From Larix sibirica (Eukaryota > Streptophyta > Pinopsida > Pinales > Pinaceae), in the NCBI GenBank assembly GCA_004151065.3, contig NWUY0300014763.1, positions 54,074 to 76,760 on the forward strand: a stretch of 22,687 nucleotides of DNA, in the 5' to 3' direction. A program made the translations under genes and the position numbers. Of the stretch, positions 1 through 10,077 are shown piece by piece. Below the pieces are notes generated by a model that was not told the origin of the DNA, ran no database searches, and was given only the letters and a program-made list of their open reading frames with translations. Positions within the stretch are counted from its first letter, which is position 1. Every line of letters starts with the position of its first letter.

Positions 1-549
1 GGAAAACCAACTCTGGTGTCTAACTGTTTTCTTTCACGAATTAATTCACATACTATTCACGACGGTATGAGATGATACGGTTGTTCAGCTACTTCATCGC
101 CTCAGCTTTGAAACCGTGTTTTCAATGTTGACCTGCACATCCAAATAAGGAAAAAGACCAATAGAATTAGCGTGAAAGAAAAATAAGAAACACGGGAAAT
201 AAATAAAAGATCTTTCCTCAAAGTTTGATGCGGTTTGGCAGAACTTTTCATTATTCTTTCGATCTGGTGGTGAGTCAGCTTCTATGACTTGATGGGATCT
301 TTCTCGGATGTTCTAGCACTTTGGACAAAGATCTCGTGATCTTACTAACCGTCATTCTTGGCAGCTAAGTATACTTCTCTTCCTTTTGCGTATCATTGGA
401 ACAAACTCAACAGTGTAATGCAACGGATTTAATTTCATTGAGAGTTGGCAAGTGAAGCGACCTCTATGTGTGGATATTAGCAACTCCTTGGGATCCTTCT
501 CGATGATCTTTGGATGCGTTTTACTTTGACAACAAAAGTGGTTGTATGC

Positions 550-784
550 TTCGAGATTATTTGGCAAGAAATCCAGAATTTGGNACAACGATAAGGTGTT
601 TATATCTTAGAATTTGGGGTGGACTAGCACCTATGCTTTTCCTAGATTGCACGAGGATGAGACAAGTGTACTGTCTAGATTGATTTTATGGTTCGAGATT
701 ATTTGGCAAGAAATCCAGAATTTGGGGTGATTTTTCTAGATTGTAGGTGGATGCCACAAGTGTATTGTACAGATTGATTTTATG
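550..784 (+). repeat. Degenerate two-copy direct repeat around an undetermined base
   Basis: A block beginning TTCGAGATTATTTGGCAAG occurs at 550 and again at 692. The second halves also match (both contain CTAGATTG, then ACAAGTGTA, then AGATTGATTTTATGG), so this is a tandem duplication of about 95-140 bp. The first unit carries 34 extra bases (584-617) that start with the undetermined base and lie between two copies of AGAATTTGG (575-583 and 609-617). The extra block may be a small insertion, or an assembly or base-calling problem at the N. Confidence 0.75.
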
Positions 785-832
785 GCAGTAGTTCCAAATT
801 CAAAATAAATAATTATTAAAAAAAAAAACTGG

Positions 833-876
833 TGGTAGTTGTTGCATGAATAACTGGTAGCTGATGCATGGATAAC
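833..876 (+). repeat. 22-bp tandem duplication
   Basis: Two adjacent 22-base units, 833-854 and 855-876, differ at three positions. Both begin TGGTAG, contain TGCATG and end in ATAAC. They lie just after an A run at 818-828. Confidence 0.7.
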
Positions 877-1265
877 TCATAGTTCGTACCACTACTTATG
901 GAAAACAAGTAACTTGTTAATGACACTTAATTTATAACCTATTGGTATTCACTAACCACAAATTAAGTGGGGTGGTAGTTTATTGAAAATAAAGCAATCT
1001 CCTACCGAAAACAAATCTTGCAGTAACTTCTTTATTATCATAGCGATATAGTACGTTGGTGATTGGGTGAAGTTACAGTGACATCTTACGTGGGAGTGAA
1101 TCGGTATCATTAAAATTTGGTGATAAAATAATAACAAAATGGAGTGAGCAGTCTCAACAACCACGCGTCCTTAATAAGCTTTCAAAATCACGTAAAATCC
1201 TTTTAAATAGGTTGGCATCCACATGAATTGATCCCATAAGATTACACTTCAATCTTTCTTTCATG

Positions 1266-1759
1266 GCGCCTTTCATTAAGAAACTTAAAATCTCCTACTT
1301 CTACCAAATCCAATGTGCGGCCATCCATTGAAACAATTGGATTGTGATCCATATATATCAAAGTTATCACACAAAAATTAATTGAAGTTTTACAAAAGAT
1401 TCAACATATGAAATAATGTGTCAAGAACTTCATGAATATGCATGGTTCCAAAAAAACATAATGATAGGACCTATGTCTCTATTAGGGTTTAGGGTTTCTT
1501 CTTGTTAGGGTTTGGATGGGTCTCTAACCTTGGTCGGGTGGCTGAAAATCCTTACGGCAGACTTGGAGTCTACCATCCGTCTTGGATGGCTTAGTACCAG
1601 CCAGTGAAAAAAGTGGAAAGTCGTTTATTTTTTCTCTGCAGTACCTATTTTTAGTTTTCCCGGTTACCAAGTTTTTAGCTCTAAACTATATTTGTGGGTT
1701 TCCTTTACATTTTGTTATTTTTAAGGTCTTCGTCTGGCTAGGTTGAGGTTTTGGGTACA
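1266..1759 (+). promoter_or_regulatory. LINE leader with telomere-like heptamers, copy 1
   Basis: This non-coding stretch precedes the first ATG of the putative ORF1 and would be the element's 5' untranslated region and internal promoter. It contains TTAGGGTTTAGGGTTT at 1482-1497 and TTAGGGTTT at 1505-1513, that is, plant telobox-like motifs. Copy 2 has one heptamer fewer at the first site. Copy 1 lacks 27 bases that copy 2 carries at 4662-4688, next to a shared TCG. A promoter role is inferred from position; no experiment or core promoter motif supports it. Confidence 0.45.
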
Positions 1760-3525
1760 ATGACGTGTTCTCTCTCTTTGAATACACGTCAATTCTTGGA
1801 GACAACCACAGGCTCCTTCCTCGATCGTACTTCTCCTTTACTGACTCAGCAAGTGCGAGTTAACCCTAATGCTTTTGTGGTCTTTTACTCTCGTCACAAA
1901 GCTTCACTCAAAGTTCAACGAAGATTGTTCACAAATGATGAGGTTCCAAATGGTTCGCCTCTTGGTTGCGGCTCGATGCAAGTAGGACCGGATCTGTGTG
2001 TGGACAAATTAGGTCTTCTGCATTATCGAGTGAAAGGGCTAAGCATAGAAGAAGGATTAAGACCGAAAAAGCACGCAAAAGCAGAGCTCCTTGTACTCTT
2101 GGTAAAGACGTGACATTGGATATGGTACTAAACCTATCTTCTTGGGCGCTGCTTGTAAAATTTGAGTATGCCAAGCTTAACCGATCAGAAATTCTTGAAT
2201 GGATTTCCAATTGTTAGAAACCCTAAATTAACCATGTGTCGTGGGTGATTATGCTTGTCGATGGTTGGGTCTTTTTTCATTTCCTCTCGGAGGAATCTTT
2301 GCAGCTCATCCTGTCCAGGTTCTAGGTGATAGGTAGCGGCTCCCTTGTTTTGATGCGGTGGAACTCAGCCTTCAACCCGTGGAAGGAGAAAATCCTTAAG
2401 AGACATCTATGGGTCCTACTTCTGAGGCTTCCTATGTTCTGTTGGAGCTTCCGGGCCTTCAGGGATATTGCTAATTCCATCGGTCGCTTTATTCTGATCG
2501 AGGAGAGCACACTCTCAAGCTTGGACATAAAGTGGCCCAGGGTCCTAGTAGAAATTGACTCTTTGGAAGGATTGTTGGAAGAAGTTGAGGTCCATTGGGA
2601 ACAAGGGGTTTTCATTCAAAAACTAGACAATTGGTGGATTCCCTTCAAATGCTTCAAGTGCCATCGTACAAGTCATTTTTGCCAAGATTGTAAGTCATTT
2701 TCTTCGGATTCAGACAGATTTTCTTATAAGGCTTCGAACACTGATGACTTGGATTAGACCATATCTTTCCCTATCCCTCTGGATAGCAACTTGATGTAGG
2801 TTTTCATGAGTAAGTTTCAGACCTTCTTACCATTGCTTTAGAAATCTTTATCTATTGATGAAATTCAAGGTGTTATGCGCATTGAGGATGAACATTCTCC
2901 GCCCCCCTTTTCTCCTATTATCGCTCTGCCTCCTAATGGTCTTGTTCCTCTAGTGGTACTAGTCAAGCTTCTCTTGAGGGTGTTTCGGTTGGGCTTGACC
3001 TTCCTACTCTATCAGTCTCCCCTATCGCTCCCGAACCTATTAAGGGTGGGGGGATAGGTCTGAACAGTTGGGGATTTATATCTCTTCCTCTCCTATCTCG
3101 GAGGAAGGCACGTCGCATGTACTCTCTACTGGACCTTTGCCTGAATCCCATCTTTCCCCCTCCCATATTTTCAATGTGGGTTCCATTCTGATTGATGGAT
3201 CTAACCGTTTTTTAACTGGGTCTCCTACTCTTGCTCCTCATGCCCCCAATAAGATTCCCATTCCTATTTTCTGAGGAGCCCTTGGTGTCGCCTCGAATGA
3301 AGCTTCCTTTGGCTCTATCCGTTTCTCCAATGTGACTACAAGGAAGAAAATGGAAGACCTAAAAAACCTAGTGGCACTAACTCGGGTCCTCATGACAAAT
3401 GGGTAAACCCTAGGCTATCCCGCATTACATCTGTCTCCTCGGTTCTAAACTTTGAGTCTCCTTATGGGTTGCTTAGAGCAAGTGAAGGCCCCAAAATGGT
3501 TCCCAATGATTATTATGTCCTTTAA
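1760..3525 (+). pseudogene. LINE ORF1 (DUF4283-like, CCHC zinc knuckle), copy 1
   Basis: ORF1 of plant L1 elements makes an RNA-binding protein that coats the element's RNA. The first ATG in a conserved open frame is at 1760, but the RNA-binding region lies in another frame (about 1966-2757), so the true start is unclear. That region reads like DUF4283: a VKFEYAK segment, DGWVFFHF, then HLWVLLLRLP and PRVLVEID. A CCHC knuckle follows at 2650-2691 (C-x2-C-x4-H-x4-C, all four ligands present). In-frame stops are TAG at 2215, TAA at 2224, TAG at 2323 and TAG at 2755. The C-terminal tail is rich in Ser and Pro, then basic (RKK), and ends at TAA 3523-3525, overlapping the start of ORF2. The gene is dead. 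Confidence 0.85.
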
Positions 3526-4199
3526 TATCAGGGGGATATGCAGCGATCCCAAAAAATACTCCTTAAGAAGACTGTTGGATTTCTACAAACCAGATGTTAT
3601 TTTCCTACAAGAGAGGATGCACTCCAAAACCAGTGCGTGTGATTTTTTTCTTAAGTTAAAGTCGGACTGGAAATGTTGTCGGGTTGATTTGATTGGTCAT
3701 TCTGGTTATCTATTATCGGCCTAAAACCCTAATGGCCAACTTCTCGACATATATGACTTGTGTAGGTGTTGTGTTAGAAGGACGACTTAGGGGTTTGGAC
3801 CACAATTTTTGTATCCTCAATGTATACGGCCCTTACAATAATCAGGCGAGCTTTTGGGACCGTGTCTTTGCCTCCAACAACATCAGATCCTTGCACTTAA
3901 TATTGGGAGGAGACCTTAATTTCACGATGTCTACATACAAGGTATGGGGTTCTAATCGTTGCAGCGATCCTCTTACTGCCTACTTCAAAGAGAATTTTGA
4001 GACATTTGGTCTTATTGATATCATTCCATCAGCCTTAGTCCCTACCTGGAATAATGGACGTGTGGGACGTTTGGGTGTGGCGAAGTGTCTGGACCGCTTC
4101 TTTCTTCAAGAAGAGTTGGCCGAGGTAGTGGGACGATATCTGGATTTTGAAGTTGTCAAACCCTGTTATCCTTTTAAATTTAATAGTACATGGTTGGAA
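3506..4199 (+). pseudogene. LINE ORF2 endonuclease fragment, copy 1
   Basis: This is the N-terminal apurinic-type (EEP) endonuclease domain, which nicks target DNA during insertion. It starts at ATG 3506 (or 3515) with MSFNIRGI. The metal-binding Glu lies in FLQERM, the Tyr in NVYGP, and Asp/Asn in GGDLNFTMS; PTWNNGR and CLDRFF follow. The usual S-D-H motif just before the PFKFNSTWL segment cannot be found. Compared with copy 2, the TGG codon after LLSA is TAA (3722-3724), followed by a 2-base deletion that moves the rest to another frame (3693 onward). The domain ends at WLE, at the undetermined bases, and the reverse transcriptase is absent from this copy. Confidence 0.88.
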
Positions 4200-4201
4200 N
4201 N
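4200..4201. other. Undetermined bases at the LINE copy junction
   Basis: Two N bases lie exactly between the end of copy 1 and the start of copy 2. This is where a join between two contigs would be expected. It makes the apparent tandem duplication unproven. Confidence 0.9.
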
Positions 4202-4715
4202 GCGCCTTTCATTAAGAAACTTAAAATCTCCTACTTGTACCAAATCCAATGTGCCTGCCATCCACTGAAACAATTGGATTGTGATCCATATATATCAAAG
4301 TTATCACACAAAAAGTAATTGAAGTTTTATAAAAGATTCAACATATGAAATCATGTGTCTAGAACTTCATGAATATGCATGGTTCCAAAAAACATAATGA
4401 TAGGACCTATGTCTCTACTAGGGTTTCTTTATGTTAGGGTTTGGATGGGTTTCTAACCTTGGTCGGGTGGCTGAAAATTCTTACTACATACTTGGAGTCT
4501 ACCATTCGTCTTGGATGGCTTAGTACCAACCAGTAAAAAAAGTGGGAAGTCGTTTATTTTTTCTCTACAGTAACTATTTTTAGTTTTCCCGGTTACCAAG
4601 TTTTTAGCTCTAAACTGTATTTGTGGGTTTCCTTTACATTTTGCTATTTTTAAGGTCTTCGCATGACCTCTTGTGGCTTACATGATCGTCTGGCTAGGTT
4701 GAGGTTTTGGGTACA
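4202..4715 (+). promoter_or_regulatory. LINE leader, copy 2
   Basis: This is the counterpart of 1266-1759. It has a single TAGGGTTT at 4419-4426 where copy 1 has two heptamers, and TTAGGGTTT at 4434-4442. It carries 27 bases (4662-4688) missing from copy 1. Promoter function is inferred only from its place upstream of ORF1. Confidence 0.45.
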
Positions 4716-6479
4716 ATGACATGTTCTCTCTCTTTGAATACACGTCAATCCTTGGAGACAACCACAAGCTCCTCCCTCGATCGTACTTCTCCTTTACTGA
4801 CTCAGTAAGTGCGAGTCAACCCTAATGCTTTTGTGGTCTTTTACTCTCCTCACAAAGCTTCACTCGGAGTTCAACGAAGACTGTTCACAAATGATGAGGT
4901 TCCAAATGGTTCGCCTCTTGGTTGTGGCTCGGTGCAGGTAGGACCGGATCTGCGTGTGGACAAATTAGGTCTTCTACATTATCGAGTGAAAGGGCTAAGC
5001 GTAAAAGAAGGATTAAGACCAAAAAATCACGCAAAGGCAGAGCTCCTTGTACTCTTGGTAAAGACGTGACATTAGATATGGTACTAAACCTATCTTCATG
5101 AGCGCTTATTGTAAAATTTGAGTATGCCAAGTTTAACCGATCGGAAATTATTGAATGGATTTCCAATTGCTAGAAACCCTTAATTAACCATGTGCCACTG
5201 GCGATTATGCTTGTCAATGGCTGGGTCTTTTTTCATTTCCTCTCGGAGGAGTCTTTGCAGCTCATCCTGTCCAGGTTCTGGGAGATACGTAGCGGCTCCC
5301 TTGTTTTGATGTGGTGGCACTTTGCCTTTGACCCGTGGAAGGAGAAACTCCTTAAGAGACATCTATGGGTCCTACTTCCGAGGCTTCCTCTGTTATGTTG
5401 GAGCTTCCAGGCCTTCATGGATATTGCTAATTCTATCGGTCACTTTATTTTGATCGAGGAGAGCACACTCTTAAGCTCGGAGATAAAGTACCCCAGGGTC
5501 CTAGTAGAAATTGACTCTTCGGAAGGATTCGTGGAAGAATTAGGTCCATTTGGAACAAGGGGTTTTCATTCAAAAACTAGACTATTGGCGGATTCCCTTC
5601 AGATGCTTCAAGTGCCACCGTACAATTCATTTTCGCCAAGATTGTAAGTCATTTTCTTCGGATTCAGACAGATGTTCTTATAAGCCTTCGGACACTGATG
5701 ACTTGGATCAGACCATATCTTTACCTATCCCTCTCGATAGCGACTCGGCGTGGGTTTTCAAGAGTAAGTTTCAGACCTTCTTACCATTGCTTTAGAAATC
5801 TTTATCTATTGATGAAATTTAGGGTGCTATGCACATTGAGGATGAACATTCTCCATCCCCCTTTTCTCCTATTGTCTCTCTGCCTCCTAATGGTCTTGTT
5901 CCTTCGGTGGTACTAGTCAACCTCCTCTTGAGGGTGTTTCGGTTGGGCATGACTTTCCTACTCTATCAATCTCCCCTATCACTCCGGAGCATATTAAGGG
6001 TGGGGGGATAGGTCTGAACAATTGCGGATTTGTATCTCTTCCTCTCCTATCGTGGAGGATGGCACGTCGCCTGTACTCTCTACTCGACCTTTTCCTGAAT
6101 CCCATCTTTCCCCCTCCCATATCTTCATTGTGAGTTCCATTCTGATTGATGGATCTAACCGTGTTTTAACTGGGTATCCTACTCTCGCTCCTCCTGCCCC
6201 CGATAAGATTCCCATTCCTATTTTTGAGGAGCCCTTGGTGTCCCCTCGAATGAATTTTCCTTTGTCTCTATTTGTTTCTACAATGTGACTAAAAGGAAGA
6301 AAAATGGAAAACCTAAAAAACCTAATGGCACTAACTCGAGCCCTGATGACAAATGGGTAAACCCTAGGCTATCCCGCATTACATCTATCTCCTCGGTTCT
6401 AAAATTTGAGTCTCCTTATGGGTTGCTTAGAGAAAGTGAAGGCCCCGACATGGTTCCCAATGATTATTATGTCCTTTAA
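4716..6479 (+). pseudogene. LINE ORF1 (DUF4283-like, CCHC zinc knuckle), copy 2
   Basis: The first ATG of the frame shared with copy 1 is at 4716; a TAA at 4806 breaks it. The DUF4283-like RNA-binding region spans about 5050-5540 with NGWVFFHFLSEES, HLWVLLPRLP and PRVLVEIDSSEG. TAG at 5171-5173 is shared with copy 1 and falls where the family usually has Trp. A 2-base deletion near 5535 relative to copy 1 changes frame just before the zinc knuckle at 5604-5645 (C-x2-C-x4-H-x4-C, intact). Later parts read in different frames (5829-6011, 6022-6288, then 6285-6479). The tail is Ser/Pro-rich, then basic (KRKKNGKPKK), and ends at TAA 6477-6479, in the same frame as the knuckle. The gene is dead but easily recognised. 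Confidence 0.87.
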
Positions 6480-7147
6480 TATCAGGGGGATATGCAACCA
6501 TCCCAAAAAATATGCCTTAAGAAAATTGTTGGATTTCTGCAAACCAGATGCTATTTTCCTACAAGAGAGGATGCACTCCAGAACCAGTGCGTGTGATTTT
6601 TTTCTTAAGTTAAATCCGGATTGGAAATGTTGTGGGGTTAATTCGATTGGTCATTCTGGTGATCTGTTATCGGCCTGGAACCCTAATTTTTCCAACTTCT
6701 CGACATATATGACTTGTGCAGGTGTTGTGTTGGAAGGACGACTCAGGGGTTTGGACAACAATTTTTGTATCCTCAATGTATACGGCCCTCACAGTAATCA
6801 GGCGAGCTTTTGGGACCATGTCTTTGCCTCCAACAACGTCAGAGCCTTGCACTTAATATTGGGAGGAGACCTTAATTTCACGATGTCTACATACGAGGTA
6901 CGGTGTTCTAATCGTTACAGTGATCCTCTTGCTGTCTACTTCAACGAGAATTTTGGGTCTTATTGATATCATTCCATCAGCCTCAGTCCCTACCTGGAAT
7001 AATGGACGTGTGGGAGTTTTGGGTGTGGCGAAGTGTCTGGACCGCTTCTTTATTCAAGAAGAGTTGGTCGAGGCAGTGGGACGGTATCTGGATTTTGAAG
7101 TTGTCAAACCCTGTTATCCTTTTAAATTTAATAGTACATGGTTGGAA
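6460..7147 (+). other. Endonuclease domain of ORF2, copy 2
   Basis: The fold is the APE-like endonuclease of L1 elements. Visible catalytic positions are Asn in SFNIRGI, Glu in FLQERM, Tyr in NVYGP, Asp and Asn in GGDLNF, Thr in PTWNNGR and Asp in CLDRFF. The closing S-D-H motif, which carries the catalytic His, is absent: RYLDFEVVKP runs straight into the CYPFKFNSTWL segment, as it also does in copy 1. The frame is open from 6406 to 6966 and then shifted by an 8-base deletion (copy 1 keeps GAGACATTTG there). The W codon that is a stop in copy 1 is TGG here. Confidence 0.85.
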
Positions 7148-7721
7148 GACAATGATTTATGTGCTTTGATTAACAGGACTTGGAATGAGTTATCACGCCT
7201 CGAGCATCACTCTACTTTGTAGTTACTGATGAAGAAATTGAATATTTTGTGGTCTGAAGCCATAGTCTGGGACAAGAACAAGAAAAAGTAGATTATTGAG
7301 GATTTATAGGTGATTGAGGATAAGCTCCAAAGCCTCGATGCCTCAGTGGGGGAGGATGTTTTCTCACAACAAAGAAAAGAGTCTGTATTTCTTTTGGAAA
7401 AACAGAAATCCAATTTACTCAATCAAATGGAGAACACTTGGCGCCTCAAAAGTCGGGCATTGTGGATTGCTAGAGGAGACCATAATACTAAAAAAATTCA
7501 TAGATTTGCAAACAATAGGAGAATTATCAACTCGATTTGGGAGATTAAGGATGCCGATGGTGGTATTAGAAAGGATACCTCTTCAATTAAGCACTGCAAC
7601 CTCTCACTTTTAGTCGATCTATATGCAGGAACTGGTGAAGATTTTGGAAGCTCAACTTGATATTATTAAGCTTTATCCTAAGTTCTTCACCTCATAAGAG
7701 GGTGAACACATTGGCAGGGCT

Positions 7722-8970
7722 GTGACACTTGATGAAATTAAATGTGTACTGAAGGCCTTTGTGAAAGAGAAAATCCAAGGCCCTGATGGCTGGGCGGTGG
7801 AGTTTTTCCTCCAGTTTTTTTATTTGTTGGGTCAAGATTTGCTTCAAGCGATTGAGGAATCTCGTACTATATCCTTTATCCCACGCAACCTAAATTCGAC
7901 TTATTTCACCCTGATTCCCAAGAAGGATAAGCCTGCTGATTTTAATGCCTTCCAGGCCATCTCATTATGCAATCTTTTGTATAAAGTGACCTCAAAAATC
8001 ATAGCTTTAAGAATCAAACCTACGTTGGCTAAATACATCACTCTCGAACAGTTTGGCTTTCTCAATAACAAGAAAATTCTAGATGTCGTCGGGGTTGCAT
8101 AGGAGTCTTTGCACTCAGTTAAAGTCAAGGATATTCAAGCCTTTATGTTAAGATGGATTTGATTAAGGCCTACGACCGGGTTGATTGGTATTTCCTGAGA
8201 CTAGTCTTGCTACAGATTGGCTTACCTGTAGAGTTTACTAATTGGATCATGTCCTGCATATCCTCATCTTATTTTGCGGTCCTGATTAATGGCTCTCCCA
8301 CTCATTTTTTCTCTAACAGTAGGGGCATCCGACAGGGGTTCCCTCTTTCACCTTATTTTTTCATTCTTATCATAGAAGGCCTGAGCCGACTTATCAATGA
8401 TGCTAAGTTGAAGGGAAAAATTAAAGGTATCAATATATCCAGATCAGTTCTATCTATTTTGCATTTATTATTTTTCAATGATGTGGTGATATTTGGCTCA
8501 AATTCCGTAAGGGAGTGGGAAACTTTCAAGGGTCTCTTGGATACCTTATGTCTTTCCTTGGGTATCGCCATTAGTCCCTCTAAATCTTGCTTTCTTTACA
8601 ACTGTCCTGATGACGATTGTTTGGGAAGCCTCAGTATATTATTTCCCTTTGTGTTTGAGCATGTTGATGCAGGTTTTAAATACATTGGGTTTTACATTAA
8701 ACCCAATAACTACCATTTGGAAGATTGGAATTGGATCATTCAGAGAATCGAAAGAAGAATTAATTGTTGGGATTTTCGTTGGCTTTCCTTAGGAGGACGT
8801 CTTCTTTTGGCCCAGTTTGTGATTCAAAGTTTGCTTGTATACTGGTTTGGTATGATGAATATCCCAGCCTTAGTGTTGAAATCCATTCATGGTAAAATGT
8901 TCCATTTCATTTGGTCTGGGAAACCACAGTTGAAGAAATTCCACCTCTCCAACTCGCAGAGTTTGTCATG
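7722..8970 (+). other. Reverse transcriptase domain of ORF2 (inactive), copy 2
   Basis: The entry motif GPDGW is at the front. The fingers read FTLIPKKDKP, then FQAISLCNLLYKVTSKI, where the family normally has FRPIS. Motif A is MDLIKAYDRVDW, with the first catalytic Asp and KAYDRV kept. Motif B reads SRGIRQGFPLSP, with Phe where Asp or Cys is usual. Motif C reads LLFFNDVVIF instead of the family's FADD form: the first catalytic Asp is Asn (codon AAT at 8477-8479). The thumb segment LSLGGRLLLAQFVIQS is well preserved. A TAG at 8101 and a one-base loss near 8150 split the domain just before motif A. No activity is possible from this copy as written. Confidence 0.92.
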
Positions 8971-9569
8971 GCCAAAAAAGTTGGGCGGTTGGGGTCTGTT
9001 GCAGCTAGAATATTTCAATTTGGCTATGTTAACCAAAATTTTATGGCAGGCCTTAACCGATGACAGACTATGGAGCTTGGTTATTAGACTCAAATACCTG
9101 AATACCTCCATGGTTACTCAGTGCCTCAGGAAGCCACAAATGGAGTTTCACAATGCTTCTACTATGTGGCATGGTCTTATTAGAACTTTTCATCCGATTG
9201 GATATTCACTCTCTTGGAAAGTTGCCAAGGGTACTGAGGTGTTTATTGGTATAGACCTTGTCGTGGGTATAGCTGATTCGTTCATTCTTCCTCCGGATAT
9301 CGTGGAAGCACTACACCATCGGCAAGTTGTGGTTCTAACACGATTTTCATTATGGAAACGATTCTACCACCACACACTTGTTATCTGCCCAGGAATTGGG
9401 CCTTCCCATCCATATGGCCTCTTGTTGGAATCATTATATTGAAAAGATTAAGTTTGCGGGGATAACACCTACAGATCAGATTGATGCTTTAGTTTGGGAT
9501 GTTGAGACCTCAAACGGTCTGCTTATAGTTAAGAACGTTTACAACGTTATTCTACACCAACAGACCTTG

Positions 9570-9800
9570 CCGGAGAGCCATTGGTGGCATAAGAAAATAT
9601 GGTCATGGAGAATTCCGACCAAAGGTGAAATTTTTTTTGTGGATGTGTCTTATAGACACGATTCTTTAGTGGCCAAACTTGCAGAGGAGGGGATTTCATC
9701 GGCCTAATATTTGTTCTCTTTGTAAGTGCGCAGGAGAAGATTTCTCTCATATTTTCATACATTGCACTTTTCTTCGTAACGTCTGGCAAGAATTGCAGGT
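9570..9800 (+). other. zf-RVT domain of ORF2, copy 2
   Basis: This zinc-binding region follows the reverse transcriptase in plant L1 elements. It reads WWHKKIWSWRIPTKGE, then CSLCKCAGEDFSHIFIHC, matching the usual C-x2-C ... E-x2-H-x-F-x2-C pattern. The two halves are in different frames: the extra G near 9680 moves the CSLC part into the frame that begins at 9679. Confidence 0.85.
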
Positions 9801-10077
9801 CTGGTTGTCATTTTATGATGAGTGGAATGGACTCAGTTTAAGCGATTGCCTCTGGAGCTGGTGTCATAGGGATGTCAAGTTCAAGAACCTTCCCTTTTTC
9901 ATGATTTGGATCATTTGGAAGGCTCGAAATAAACTGTTATTTGAGGATGTTGTACCCTTCATTTTCACTACATGTAGGATGATCGTTCGAATTTGGCATG
10001 AGTTCCCGGCCCTTGAGGTGAAAACAAAGAACATAGTGGTCAGTATCCCTACCTTTGAGGACGATACACTCTATGGT

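Larger units (their letters stand above)
1..1265. other. AT-rich gene-free flank
   Basis: I see no gene here. The longest reading frames (78 and 70 codons, both on the minus strand, at 352-588 and 952-1164) show no domain and resemble chance frames in AT-rich DNA; the first also runs across an undetermined base at 584. The stretch contains a degenerate direct repeat (550-784), a 22-bp tandem duplication (833-876) and an 11-base A run (818-828). The last bases before 1266 could still belong to the LINE leader, because the repeat boundary at 1266 is set only by where the second copy begins. Confidence 0.6.
1266..4199 (+). mobile_element. L1-type LINE, copy 1, 3' part missing
   Basis: This is the 5' half of a plant L1-type non-LTR retrotransposon: leader, ORF1, and the endonuclease part of ORF2. 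It matches 4202-7147 almost base for base, with scattered substitutions and small indels (roughly 90-95% identity by eye). It stops abruptly inside ORF2, immediately before two undetermined bases. No poly(A) tail and no target-site duplication can be assigned, so neither true end of the element is known. Several stops and frameshifts make it non-functional. It is identified as L1-type from the order DUF4283-like region, CCHC knuckle, then apurinic-type endonuclease. Confidence 0.9.

Noticed and set aside
352-588. 78-codon minus-strand frame
   Set aside because: Contains an undetermined base, no domain, and overlaps a local direct repeat.
924-969. Perfect 10-bp inverted repeat CACTTAATTT and AAATTAAGTG
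   Set aside because: Such AT-rich arms with a 26-base loop are likely by chance; no transposon ends or target duplication accompany them.
831-1169. Possible MITE with GTGGT...TTG and CAACAACCAC ends
   Set aside because: The ends match only with a three-base gap and no target duplication was seen.
1929-2210. 93-codon minus-strand frame, also seen at 4885-5166
   Set aside because: It is the antisense shadow of LINE ORF1; conservation follows from the duplicated LINE.
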